Positions 23,139 to 31,579 of a stretch of DNA of 64,000 bases are shown here, in pieces. The DNA comes from Ectopseudomonas alcaliphila (GTDB lineage Bacteria; Pseudomonadota; Gammaproteobacteria; Pseudomonadales; Pseudomonadaceae): positions 90,480-154,479 of the forward strand of contig NZ_FNAE01000002.1 of assembly GCF_900101755.1 (NCBI RefSeq), given 5' to 3'. The translations under genes and the position numbers were made by a program. The first letter of the stretch is position 1, and each line of letters opens with the position of its first letter. The notes beneath the pieces were generated by a model. That model searched no databases, was not told the origin of the DNA, and saw only the letters and a program-made list of their open reading frames with translations.

Positions 23139-24809
23139 TCAGTTGCCCTCCAGCTGCATGAAGCGATACGTCCAGCGCACCGTGCGCGGCGTGGCATCAA
23201 GCGTGGTCAACTGCTCGATGCGCCTGACCTCGCCGTGAAACTTGAACACACCACCCGGGAACAGGAAGTCCTCGACGGTCGGCTCATCAAGGTCGGCAGA
23301 ACGGGCGACCGGCATCAGCGCCTGCCCATTGGCATCGAGAAAACGCAAACGGCCGAACAGCTCGCGCGCCGGCTGCTCGGGCTGCACCAGCGCGCTCGGC
23401 AAGGCGGCAGCCGCAACCAGCCAGGGCGCTTCGCCGGCCTGATAGGGCAGCGCCTGCCAGGCCAGGCCGCTCGGGCAGGACAGCTCGCTCTCGACCTGAA
23501 CGTCATGGAAGAAGCGCAGCTCGCCATCGCTGCCCTGCAGCTCCCAGCGCACCTGATCGAGCTGCTCTGGTGGCAACGCCGAATAACGCCGGTAGCTCTT
23601 CATTGGCAGTCGCTGTGTGGCCCGCCAGCGCAGCAGCGGCTGTTCTGAGCTGACCACACGCAACTGACAGACTGCGCTCAGGGAGATGGGCAGAAACACC
23701 TCGTGATACTCGCGGCCCTGCGCCTGCAGCGGCAGTTGCGTGGGCATGTCGAGGTCGGTATGCGCCAGTGCAAGGTGCCATGTCGAACGTAGGGACGGAT
23801 CGCTCCGCAGCTCGTCGTCCTTGGAGAAACGCACGTCCCTGAGGCGCTCCTCCTTGCCACTCCAAAGCCTGATCGGCAGGCGCGCTGGCGGTGTGCCCTC
23901 GAAGCGCAGTTGGTACATGTCGGCAGCGAGAAAGGTCTTGCCCCGCAGCAGGCGATCCCAGGCACTGTCAAAGTATGGCGAACTGGCGTAGCGCACGCGA
24001 TGCCAAGCCTGATGGGCCGGGTAGTCATCCGGCATGAAATGCAAGGTCTCCTCGCCCAGGTTGACGACCTCGACCCACCACTCACCCGGCACGGCGCCAG
24101 GCCGGGCGGTGACGCGGCTCTCGCCAACACGGATGACGCTCTCCTCGCCGGAAAGTGCCAGCCAAAGCGGCTCTTCCTGCGCAACAGCGACCTTGCGCAA
24201 CACATCGGCCAGCACCCAGGCCGGTTCCTGATAAGCACAGGCCGGGCTGTACATAGGCGTCCAGAACAGCTCGAAGCGATGCGCCGCCATGGCGCGCGTC
24301 GGGTATTCAGCAAGCTCCTGCGAGAGCACCAGGTCGGCATCGATGCCTACCCACACAGGTCGCTGCGGTGCATCCAGACGCAACTCGGGGGCACATAGCT
24401 GTGTGCCGTCCGGGGCGAACTGTCGGATATTGTCGATAGCCAGGATGGTTTCCGGCATCAATGCGTCGCTGCCGCGCGCGGCCAGCAGCAGCTCGAACCA
24501 GTCGCGTCGAGCGGGGTTGCTATAGAAACTACCGAAGCCTGCGTGAAGACTGAGCGTGCCGGCCAGCGCAGCAGGCTGAAGCGGCTCGTCCACATCCAGA
24601 CCGGGCAGTTGGAAGGGCCTGTACACGACCGTATGGGTGCTGTCGAACAGGCCGTGGCCTTCACGGGACGCCACGATCATCAGCGCGACCAGCCAACCGA
24701 GGGTGATCAGGCTGACGACGACGAAGCGCCGGGTGCGCAGTTCCTTTTGCAGACGCACAACGATGCGGTTGCGGAGCTGCGCGGTTGGGGTTGAAGATGC
24801 ATCCTGCAT
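23139..24809 (-). CDS. Uncharacterised membrane-anchored envelope protein
   Basis: About 556 aa from the ATG at 24809 (GGAAG upstream). One membrane segment near residues 28-47 (FVVVSLITLGWLVALMIVAS) anchors a large extracytoplasmic part rich in beta structure. No family was recognised. It is the first gene of the minus-strand run 24809-20893. The gene order suggests that the three unknown proteins form an envelope complex, but this is inference. Confidence 0.68.
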   Translation of the reverse strand: MQDASSTPTAQLRNRIVVRLQKELRTRRFVVVSLITLGWLVALMIVASREGHGLFDSTHTVVYRPFQLPGLDVDEPLQPAALAGTLSLHAGFGSFYSNPARRDWFELLLAARGSDALMPETILAIDNIRQFAPDGTQLCAPELRLDAPQRPVWVGIDADLVLSQELAEYPTRAMAAHRFELFWTPMYSPACAYQEPAWVLADVLRKVAVAQEEPLWLALSGEESVIRVGESRVTARPGAVPGEWWVEVVNLGEETLHFMPDDYPAHQAWHRVRYASSPYFDSAWDRLLRGKTFLAADMYQLRFEGTPPARLPIRLWSGKEERLRDVRFSKDDELRSDPSLRSTWHLALAHTDLDMPTQLPLQAQGREYHEVFLPISLSAVCQLRVVSSEQPLLRWRATQRLPMKSYRRYSALPPEQLDQVRWELQGSDGELRFFHDVQVESELSCPSGLAWQALPYQAGEAPWLVAAAALPSALVQPEQPARELFGRLRFLDANGQALMPVARSADLDEPTVEDFLFPGGVFKFHGEVRRIEQLTTLDATPRTVRWTYRFMQLEGN

Positions 24810-24984
24810 GTGGCGGCGCTTCCAGGCTTTTCGCGGGGCGTCAAGGTTGCCGATAAAGGCCGCTCGGCTCAAGCGACAATTGCCTGTACCGCTAACTGAA
24901 ACGGCTTTTCGCTGGTCGCTCCAGCGATACCTCAAATCCCGCTGCTAGGGTATAAAGCTGCCCGTTCATCAGGAGAGCCCTATC

Positions 24985-25392
24985 GTGGAAGAAGTCATCG
25001 AACAGCTGCGCGAACTCAACGAGCCGGTACCGGTACCGCTGGAGCTGCCGGAAGAAGAGACCCTGGTGGAGATTCAGGAGCAGATCCTCATCCACCTGCC
25101 CTTCGAACTGCGTGAATACCTGCTCAAGGTCAGCGATGTGGTCTACGGCCGCCTGGAGCCGGTGACCGCCAGCGATCCGCAATCGCACACCTACCTACCG
25201 GAAGTCGCCGCTGAAGCCTGGAGCCTGGGCCTGCCGCGCGATCTGGTTCCGCTGTGCCAGGACGGTCGCGACTACTACGCCGTGGACGTGGAAGGCCAGG
25301 TCTGGCTGTGGGACGGCGACGAAGGCGAACTGACCGACGAAAGCTGGGACTCGGTCTGGCACTGGTGCCGCGACGTGTGGCTGGAGAGCTGA
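24985..25392 (+). CDS. SMI1/KNR4 (SUKH) family protein
   Basis: 135 aa starting at a GTG (24985) with GGAGAGC upstream. The SUKH fold is suggested by LPEEETLVEIQEQILIHLPF (about residues 21-40), the acidic loop around DVVYGRLEP, and the DYYAVDVEGQVWLWDGDEGE strand pair. SUKH proteins include immunity proteins of polymorphic toxins, but this copy has no toxin partner beside it and looks like a conserved single gene in pseudomonads. Confidence 0.8.
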   Translation: MEEVIEQLRELNEPVPVPLELPEEETLVEIQEQILIHLPFELREYLLKVSDVVYGRLEPVTASDPQSHTYLPEVAAEAWSLGLPRDLVPLCQDGRDYYAVDVEGQVWLWDGDEGELTDESWDSVWHWCRDVWLES

Positions 25393-25442
25393 TCGCACCC
25401 TACGGGGCTACCGGCGCCGGGCATGCTGCTTCGCGAACTCCG

Positions 25443-25510
25443 TCGCCGCTGAAGCGCCTCCCACAATGTGTACCCGAGACTCGGCTCCGTGGGAGGGGCT
25501 TCAGCCGCGA
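25443..25510. repeat. REP-type inverted pair
   Basis: TCGCCGCTGAAGCGCCTCCCAC faces GTGGGAGGGGCTTCAGCCGCGA with about 24 bases between. It lies between the convergent SMI1 and GntR genes and could form a long hairpin. Confidence 0.75.
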
Positions 25511-25542
25511 AACTCATGAGGTGAGTTACGCGAGTACCGCCT

Positions 25543-26196
25543 TCACACCTCGCCCTGCTCAAGCGCCAGCAGGTTGAGCAAAAATCGCGCGAAGTAGAGC
25601 AGGTCCTGCTCCATCGCCTGGCGCGCGCCCTTGGCGTCGCCGGCCTCGATGGCAGCGAAGGCATCTTCATGAAAGTCATTGAGCCGCAGCGACAGATCGG
25701 CGCCGGTGAACAACCGGTTGAAGAATGGCCCGATCTGCAGCCATAGCGACTCGATCGAGCGCACCAACACCGGGTTGCCGCAGGCGCCGTACAAGTGCAG
25801 GTGAAACTGGCTGTTGGCGATGAGGTAGTCCTGCACCTGACGCGTCTCGATGGCCACATCCATGCGTTGCACGCAGTCACGCAGCAGGGCCAGGTCGTCG
25901 CGGCTCAGGCTCGGTGTGGCCAGCTCCACGGCCAGGCCTTCCAGCGCCAGGCGCACCTGAAAGATGTTCTCGTAACGTTCTCGGGTCATCGACGGGACCC
26001 GTACCGAGCGCTGCTGCTCGCCCTCCAGCGCTCCCTCGGCCACCAGCCGTTGCAGGGCGGCGCGGACCGGCATCGGGCTGGTGCCCCATTCTGCCGCCAG
26101 GTCGCGAATCTTCAGCCGTTGGCCGGGCTGAAAGCGCCCGGCCAGCAGGCCCGAGCGGATGTTCTGATACAGCTGCTCCTGCAGGTTGTCAGCCAT
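25543..26196 (-). CDS. GntR-family regulator (FCD subfamily)
   Basis: 217 aa from the ATG at 26196 (GGGAGG upstream). The N-terminal winged helix (about residues 5-70, KIRDLAAEWGTSPMPVRAAL) is GntR type, and the C-terminal FCD domain (about 80-210) has the metal/effector-binding pattern with His residues in FHLHLYGACGN and NDFHEDAFAAIEAG. It is divergent from the aminotransferase gene. Two palindromes with a GTGATCAC core lie between them and are the obvious operators. It probably represses the aminotransferase/ligase pair until an amine-derived effector is present. Confidence 0.9.
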   Translation of the reverse strand: MADNLQEQLYQNIRSGLLAGRFQPGQRLKIRDLAAEWGTSPMPVRAALQRLVAEGALEGEQQRSVRVPSMTRERYENIFQVRLALEGLAVELATPSLSRDDLALLRDCVQRMDVAIETRQVQDYLIANSQFHLHLYGACGNPVLVRSIESLWLQIGPFFNRLFTGADLSLRLNDFHEDAFAAIEAGDAKGARQAMEQDLLYFARFLLNLLALEQGEV

Positions 26197-26330
26197 GCAC
26201 CACCTCCCTCGGTGGCGCCGGCAGTTGGGCAAGGGTCAGGCTACAGTCACGCATGAAAGGCTCCAGTGGAAAATGTAGCGAGTCTACGTCAGGAACTTAT
26301 TTTGTGTGAAAAATGGCTGAAACAGAAACA

Positions 26331-26346
26331 TTTCGTGATCACAAAT
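26331..26346. promoter_or_regulatory. GntR operator site 1
   Basis: TTTCGTGATCACAAAT has the same GTGATCAC core as the stronger site at 26391-26410. The two centres are 62 bases apart, close to six helical turns, which would suit cooperative binding or looping. Confidence 0.65.
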
Positions 26347-26390
26347 ATAGATTTCAAGCCGTAATATCTGAATTTCATCTGGCTATTTAC

Positions 26391-26410
26391 TATTTTGTGA
26401 TCACAAAATA
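26391..26410. promoter_or_regulatory. GntR operator site 2, perfect 20-base palindrome
   Basis: TATTTTGTGATCACAAAATA is its own reverse complement. It lies 33 bases before the aminotransferase start and is the strongest regulatory symmetry in the window. The likely ligand is the adjacent FCD-type GntR regulator. Confidence 0.82.
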
Positions 26411-26443
26411 TGCTGCCTGCAGTGTCCAATCGAGGTAAGACCC

Positions 26444-27838
26444 ATGACCACCAGCAGTGGCATCAGCCCAATCGCCGTGGAGCGTTTCGTCGCTGCCGAG
26501 CGCGAGCTGTTCCTGTCCCGCAATCCGAAGTCCGTGGCGCTGGCCGAGCGCGCCCGTCACTCGCTGTATGGCGGCGTGCCGATGCACTGGATGGCCGACT
26601 GGTCGACGCCGGTGCCGCTGTTCGTCGAGCGCGCCAAGGGCGCGCGCTTCTTCGACGTGGACGGTCATGAGTACATCGACTTCTGCCTGGGCGACACCGG
26701 CACCATGTTCGGCCACTCGCCCGATCCGGTGGCCCGCGCCCTCGCCGAGCAGGCGAACAACGGCCTGACCACCATGCTCCCTGGCGAGGACGCCGTGGTT
26801 TGCGGCGAGCTGCTGGCCCAGCGCTTCGGCCTGCCCTACTGGCAGGTGACCGCCACCGCCACCGACTCCAATCGCTACGTCCTGCGCTGGGCACGCGCCA
26901 TCACCGGGCGCAAGACCCTGCTGGTGTTCGACGGCTGTTACCACGGCACCGTCGACGACGTGATGGTGCGCTACCGCGACGACCAGACGGTGCACCGCTC
27001 GGGCCTGGTCGGCCAGGCCTACGACCTGACCGAGTACAGCCGCGCCATTCCCTTCAATGATGTCGAAGCCCTGGAAGCGGCGCTGGCCCAGGGCGACGTC
27101 TGTGCCCTGCTGTGCGAGCCGGCGATGACCAACATCGGCATGGTGTTGCCCGATCCAGGCTTCATGCAGAAATGCCGCGAGCTGACGCGCCAGTACGGCA
27201 GCCTGCTGATCATCGATGAAACCCACACCATCTCCACCGATATTGGCGGGTGCACGCGCCTGTGGGGGCTCGACCCGGACTTCTTCGTGGTCGGCAAACC
27301 CATCGCTGGTGGCGTGCCGTGCGGCATCTTCGGCTGCAGCACGGCGATGGCCGAAGCCATGACCCAGGCCCGTCAGCGCGCCAGTGAAGAAAGCCATGGT
27401 CACGGCCACAGCGGCATGGGTACCACCCTGTCGGCCAACGCCCTGGCCATGCACTGCATGCGCGCCAACCTGGAACAGGTGATGACCCAGGCCGCCTACG
27501 ACCACATGCTGCCGCTGGCGGCGCGCCTGGCCGAGGGTTTCCGCCGGTTGATCGGCAAGCATGGGTTGAAGTGGTCGGTGACCGAGCTGGGCGCACGCTG
27601 CGAATTCCAGTTTTGCGCCACACCGCCGCGCACCGGCGCCGAGGCCGAAGCGGCGTTCCACGACGAGCTGCAGATGGCCCTGCACCTGTACCTGATCAAC
27701 CGCGGCATCCTGATTACGCCATTCCATAACATGACCCTGTGCTGCCCGAGCACCACAGCCGAAGATGTGGACAAGCTGATCGCCATGCTCGACCAGGCCC
27801 TGAGCGAGCTGCTGGCCATACCCGGCGCCCGCGAGTAA
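26444..27838 (+). CDS. Class III PLP-dependent aminotransferase
   Basis: 464 aa, fold type I. The PLP lysine is K285 in VVGKPIAGGVPCG, the cofactor aspartate is in LLIIDETHT, and the substrate-side segment YHGTVDDV resembles glutamate-1-semialdehyde aminomutase and omega-amino-acid transaminases. It is longer than HemL and is paired with a glutamine-synthetase-family ligase and a GntR regulator, so a role in amine or polyamine catabolism is more likely than haem synthesis. The exact substrate is not evident. The start has AGGTAAGACCC upstream. Confidence 0.87.
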   Translation: MTTSSGISPIAVERFVAAERELFLSRNPKSVALAERARHSLYGGVPMHWMADWSTPVPLFVERAKGARFFDVDGHEYIDFCLGDTGTMFGHSPDPVARALAEQANNGLTTMLPGEDAVVCGELLAQRFGLPYWQVTATATDSNRYVLRWARAITGRKTLLVFDGCYHGTVDDVMVRYRDDQTVHRSGLVGQAYDLTEYSRAIPFNDVEALEAALAQGDVCALLCEPAMTNIGMVLPDPGFMQKCRELTRQYGSLLIIDETHTISTDIGGCTRLWGLDPDFFVVGKPIAGGVPCGIFGCSTAMAEAMTQARQRASEESHGHGHSGMGTTLSANALAMHCMRANLEQVMTQAAYDHMLPLAARLAEGFRRLIGKHGLKWSVTELGARCEFQFCATPPRTGAEAEAAFHDELQMALHLYLINRGILITPFHNMTLCCPSTTAEDVDKLIAMLDQALSELLAIPGARE

Positions 27839-27843
27839 TACCC

Positions 27844-27890
27844 GTGGGAGGCGCTTCAGCGGCGACAATCGCGGCTGAAGCCCCTCCCAC
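27844..27890. repeat. REP-type inverted pair inside the amine operon
   Basis: GTGGGAGGCGCTTCAGCGGCGA faces TCGCGGCTGAAGCCCCTCCCAC with only three bases between. It lies between the aminotransferase and ligase genes and could stabilise the upstream message. Confidence 0.75.
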
Positions 27891-27928
27891 AGGATGAACT
27901 GCGCCCACGACCTTCTGCGAGAACCCTC

Positions 27929-29296
27929 ATGCAATTCGCCAATCCCCAGGAAGCCCGCGACTTCCTCGAACGCTATCCCGAGGTGCGCAGCATCGAGCTG
28001 ATGCTGATCGACGCCAACGGCATCCCGCGCGGCAAGCTGCTGCATCGCGACGAACTGCTGGCCATCTACGAGAACGGCCGGCCGCTGCCCAGCTCCATCC
28101 TCTCGCTGACCATCCAGGGCGAGGACGTCGAGGCAAGCGGCCTGGTCTGGGAAGTGGCCGACGCCGACTGCTGGACCTACCCGCTGCCCGGCAGCCTGTG
28201 CCTGCAACCCTGGCGCGCGGTGCCCACCGGCCAGTTGCAGGTGAGCATGCACCCGACCCAAGGCCTGCCGGCCACGCCGGGCGATCCGCGCCATGTACTG
28301 GTGCGCGCCATCGACGCGCTCAAGGCCGACGGCTACCACCCGGTGATGGCGGTGGAACTGGAGTTCTACCTGCTGGACAAGCAACGCTCGGCCTGCGGCC
28401 GCCCGCAGCCGGCCGTGCAGATGAACGGCGTACGTCCGCAGGCGCCGCAGGTTTACGGCGTGTACGAGCTGGAGCAGGTGCAGCCGTTCCTCGACGACCT
28501 CTATGCCGCCTGCGAGGTACAGGGCCTGCCGGTGCGCACGGCGATTTCCGAATACGCCCCCGGCCAGCTCGAACTGACCCTGGAGCACCGCTTCGATGCC
28601 CTGCAGGCGGTGGACGAAGGCGTGCGTTACAAGCGCCTGGTCAAGGGCGTGGCGAACAAGCATGGGCTGCAGGCCTGCTTCATGGCCAAGCCCTTCGGCG
28701 ATCTGGCCGGCAACGGCATGCATATGCACGTCAGCCTGGCGGATGAGCACGGCAACAACCTGATGGCCTCGGAAGACCCACAGGGCACACCGCTATTGCG
28801 CCACGCCATCGGCGGCATGATGGCCACGCTGGACGACGCCCTGGCGATCTTCTGCCCCAACGCCAACTCCTTCCGCCGCTTCCAGGCCAACAGCTACGCG
28901 CCGCTGGCCAAGAGCTGGGGGGTGAATAACCGCACCGTATCGTTCCGCGTACCGGGTGGGCCGGCCAACAGTCGCCATGTCGAACACCGCATCTGCGGCG
29001 CCGACGCCAACCCCTACCTGGCAGCGGCAGCGATCCTCGCCGGCATCCACAAGGGCATCCGCGAGCAGATCGATCCAGGCGCGGCCATCGTCGGCAACGG
29101 CTACGAACAGGCCCGCGAAACCCTGCCCACCGACTGGCTCACCGCACTGCGCAGTCTTGAGGGTTCGAGCTGGGCGCGCGAAGCGCTGGGCGAGGAGTTC
29201 CTCAAGGTGTTCCTGGCGATCAAATGGGCAGAGTACCGCCAGTTCATGGGTGAGGTTGGCGAGCAGGACTGGCGCTGGTACCTGAGCCACGCCTGA
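27929..29296 (+). CDS. Glutamine-synthetase-family ligase, probable gamma-glutamylpolyamine synthetase
   Basis: 455 aa, type I glutamine synthetase fold. Motifs visible: the N-terminal beta-grasp with LMLIDANGIPRGK, MAVELEFYLLD (metal Glu), GNGMHMHVSL (conserved His), RFQANSYAPLAKSWGVNNRT and HRICGADANPYLAAAA. The lack of the usual ammonia-site Asp/Tyr pattern and the amine-catabolic context point to a gamma-glutamylation enzyme of the PauA/SpuI kind, joining glutamate to an amine using ATP. It follows the aminotransferase after 90 bases. The substrate is inferred. Confidence 0.85.
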   Translation: MQFANPQEARDFLERYPEVRSIELMLIDANGIPRGKLLHRDELLAIYENGRPLPSSILSLTIQGEDVEASGLVWEVADADCWTYPLPGSLCLQPWRAVPTGQLQVSMHPTQGLPATPGDPRHVLVRAIDALKADGYHPVMAVELEFYLLDKQRSACGRPQPAVQMNGVRPQAPQVYGVYELEQVQPFLDDLYAACEVQGLPVRTAISEYAPGQLELTLEHRFDALQAVDEGVRYKRLVKGVANKHGLQACFMAKPFGDLAGNGMHMHVSLADEHGNNLMASEDPQGTPLLRHAIGGMMATLDDALAIFCPNANSFRRFQANSYAPLAKSWGVNNRTVSFRVPGGPANSRHVEHRICGADANPYLAAAAILAGIHKGIREQIDPGAAIVGNGYEQARETLPTDWLTALRSLEGSSWAREALGEEFLKVFLAIKWAEYRQFMGEVGEQDWRWYLSHA

Positions 29297-29304
29297 GCCG
29301 GATA

Positions 29305-29329
29305 GGTGGATGAAAAAGCGTCATCCACC
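29305..29329. terminator. Hairpin between convergent genes
   Basis: GGTGGATGA/TCATCCACC pair perfectly around a seven-base loop 8 bases after the ligase stop and 12 bases before the end of the opposite gene. The T run is missing, so it is probably a weak bidirectional terminator. Confidence 0.5.
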
Positions 29330-29340
29330 CTACTCCCTAC

Positions 29341-30588
29341 TCACAGCGGCAGGCAGCGCGCGCTATCATCCCCCAGCAGCGGCCCATCAAAACACAGCCG
29401 GCCCTGTTCATTAAGATGAGCTGGCTGACCCGGGTAGTAAGGGTTGTCGAAGGCACGCAGCTGCTCGGCGCTTGGCGCACCTTGAGGCAGTTGGGACAGC
29501 CCCTGTAGCAGGCGACGATAAGCTTCGAGATCCTGTAGTCGTACTGCGTAGCGGCGATAGTCAGGCGCCCCAATTTCAAGCAACACGTTACCCATTGGGT
29601 TGCGCCAGCTGCGTTGCCACTGGGCAGCGGGCAACTGCTGCAGGTCCCCGACAAACACTTCAGGCGGGCGCCGCGACAGCTCGGCCATCGGCTGATAGAA
29701 CGTCAAGCTTGCATTGATACTCATCTGCGGGCGAAGGCCCCACCGCAGCATCAGCCACTCGCCCAAGCTATTCTCTGCCTTGGGCAGCGCCTCGAAAAGT
29801 AACGCCATCCCTTGAAACTCATGCTGCAGCGGCATCAACAGGCTGCGCTCAGCGCCATCGAAGGCAGGCACACTGCTCGGCGTCGGCATCAACCCCTTAC
29901 GATAGAGCACGGCCTGCCAGAGCATGTTGCGCTCGACCATACGCGCCAGAATCATCTTTGCGATCAGCGTATCAGCGCGGCGCAGTTGCCCTCGCAGCAG
30001 GTGCAGCTCCTCATCGAGACGCGTCCGAACCTGCTCACCTTCCCCCTCCTGAGCCGCCTTGAGCAGTTGCAGAGTCAGCAACTGCTGGCCACTCACGAGG
30101 TAACGGTGCGGCGGCAACGGGGCAATGATGCTGGCCTCCAGAAGATTGCGGTAGTCATCGAGATGGAGAAACTGCCAGTAGCGCTCGCGCAGAAGACGCT
30201 GCTCATGCGTCTCGACCCAGCCAGACACCCCTCTCAGCAGCGTGGTCAAACAGCCATCTTTCTCTATCGCACAGAACAATGGTCCCTGCGGTAAAGCCAA
30301 CGTGGCAACCACCGGCTCTGCAAAGCCCTCATCCATCGGGCCGTGGCTGCTGCGCCAGGCGCGATAGGCCTTTAGCCGCTCGGCACCCAGTGCCTCTGGC
30401 GACTGCTCAAGGTCAGCATCCAGTCCATTGAGAAACACATAGGCCCGACTCTGCCCCTCATCGACCTGAGCCTGTTCCAGCCAGGTTTGAGCGTCGGCAC
30501 TCAGCGGTTCATCCCGCGTCCAGGCATAGCCGCCAGCGACCAGCAGCAGCGGTACACAAACGACCAGCGCGATGATCCCTCCGCGCAT
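29341..30588 (-). CDS. Uncharacterised membrane-anchored protein
   Basis: 415 aa. One N-terminal membrane segment (IIALVVCVPLLLVAGGYAW, residues 5-23) and a long, mostly helical extracytoplasmic part with paired cysteines near residues 105-115 (FCAIEKDGCL) and two more near the C terminus (LCFDG...RCLPL). No family was recognised. Its start overlaps the stop of the upstream secreted-protein gene (TGATG), so the two are translationally coupled. Confidence 0.68.
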   Translation of the reverse strand: MRGGIIALVVCVPLLLVAGGYAWTRDEPLSADAQTWLEQAQVDEGQSRAYVFLNGLDADLEQSPEALGAERLKAYRAWRSSHGPMDEGFAEPVVATLALPQGPLFCAIEKDGCLTTLLRGVSGWVETHEQRLLRERYWQFLHLDDYRNLLEASIIAPLPPHRYLVSGQQLLTLQLLKAAQEGEGEQVRTRLDEELHLLRGQLRRADTLIAKMILARMVERNMLWQAVLYRKGLMPTPSSVPAFDGAERSLLMPLQHEFQGMALLFEALPKAENSLGEWLMLRWGLRPQMSINASLTFYQPMAELSRRPPEVFVGDLQQLPAAQWQRSWRNPMGNVLLEIGAPDYRRYAVRLQDLEAYRRLLQGLSQLPQGAPSAEQLRAFDNPYYPGQPAHLNEQGRLCFDGPLLGDDSARCLPL

Positions 30589-31298
30589 CAGCGGCTCACC
30601 TTGATATAACGCCCATCCACGCTGATGCCCATGCCGCCATAGTCCTGGCAGCCATCGCCATATACCTCCTGCACGCGCAGCTCGATGCCCTCACGCAGCA
30701 CCTGCACCTCACAGTCGCGGCCCAGGCCGGCATCCTCCAGGCGCATATGCACGCCGTCGCCGACCAGCTTGCCATCCAGCTCGCCAATCGCGGCCGGGCC
30801 GTATTGCTCGACCCTGGCACCGACGCGCACGGGCGAGAAACTGGCGAGATAACCACCATTACCGTCCTCGCTGATCAGCAATTCGCTCCACACCGCCTGA
30901 CCGCTGTAGCGCAGGTAGCGGCCCACGGGGTTGGCGCTCAGCGCCGGATAATCCAGCGCCTCGGTGACCTTGCGCAGATGCAGGCGAGTCGAAGAGCCGT
31001 TGAGGTGGTTATCCAGCGCCACACCCAGCCAGGCGCGTGCCATGCCCGCATCGCCAGCACGCAGATTGGCCAGGATCAGGTTATTCAGCGCCAACTCCAA
31101 CTGTGCCGTGTCGCCGTTCTCGACGCGTCGTAACTGACGTTCGAACGCTTCGATGGCCTGCTCATAGCGCCCGTCCTGATAGGCGGCGCTGCCAACCTGG
31201 TTGCACTGCACCGTCGTGGCGCATTCTTCGGTCGCCTGCACGGCACCGGCGAGCCCCACCAGCAGCGGTAGAAGCAGAAATTTCGAGCGGATAAGCAT
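30588..31298 (-). CDS. Uncharacterised secreted protein with a TPR-like helical part
   Basis: 236 aa from the ATG at 31298 (AAGGA eight bases upstream). Signal peptide (MLIRSKFLLLPLLVGLAGAV, cleaved after VQA), then a helical repeat pair with YQDGRYEQAIEAFERQL and LELALNNLILANLRAGDAG (TPR-like), followed by a beta-rich C-terminal half. Cysteines near residues 27 and 33 may form a disulfide. It is the first gene of a two-gene envelope unit. Function unknown. Confidence 0.68.
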   Translation of the reverse strand: MLIRSKFLLLPLLVGLAGAVQATEECATTVQCNQVGSAAYQDGRYEQAIEAFERQLRRVENGDTAQLELALNNLILANLRAGDAGMARAWLGVALDNHLNGSSTRLHLRKVTEALDYPALSANPVGRYLRYSGQAVWSELLISEDGNGGYLASFSPVRVGARVEQYGPAAIGELDGKLVGDGVHMRLEDAGLGRDCEVQVLREGIELRVQEVYGDGCQDYGGMGISVDGRYIKVSR

Positions 31299-31357
31299 GG
31301 ATGGCATCCTTGCAGTAGTGAGTGTGTATCTTGCATCCCCAGAGCCAGCAGGCCTTA

Positions 31358-31544
31358 CCAGGCTGTTGAAAAACTACCTACGTTGCCATTGCTGCGTTAA
31401 AAACAGGCTCGTGCGCGAGTCCGATCAAAATGCTCATTTACAACGCGTAAAGTCGGACGCGACCCCGGTCGTTTTTCGCCTGTTTTTGCGGGGCCGCCAT
31501 CGGTATTGCACTGGCTGCCTCGTCTACGTTTTTCAACGGCCTGG
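31358..31544. mobile_element. MITE-like repeat with 17-base terminal inverted repeats
   Basis: The 187-base element begins CCAGGCTGTTGAAAAAC and ends GTTTTTCAACGGCCTGG, an inverted repeat with one mismatch. A second inverted segment inside (AAAAACAGGC / GCCTGTTTTT) deepens the symmetry. TA flanks both ends, which may be a target duplication or part of the repeat. It encodes nothing. From memory, similar elements recur between genes in many pseudomonads. Confidence 0.65.
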
Positions 31545-31579
31545 TACTCTCATAAGCCCCACACGTACTCGGAGCAACG

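Noticed and set aside
26444..27838. HemL (glutamate-1-semialdehyde aminomutase) as the identity of the aminotransferase
   Set aside because: It is longer than HemL and paired with a gamma-glutamyl ligase and GntR regulator. The shared motifs are those of the class III fold in general.
26390..28750. Long open frame opposite the aminotransferase and ligase genes (786 codons)
   Set aside because: It spans two well-defined genes and an intergenic REP, and its product has the same His/Gln/Gly-rich shadow composition. No ribosome-binding site or family match.
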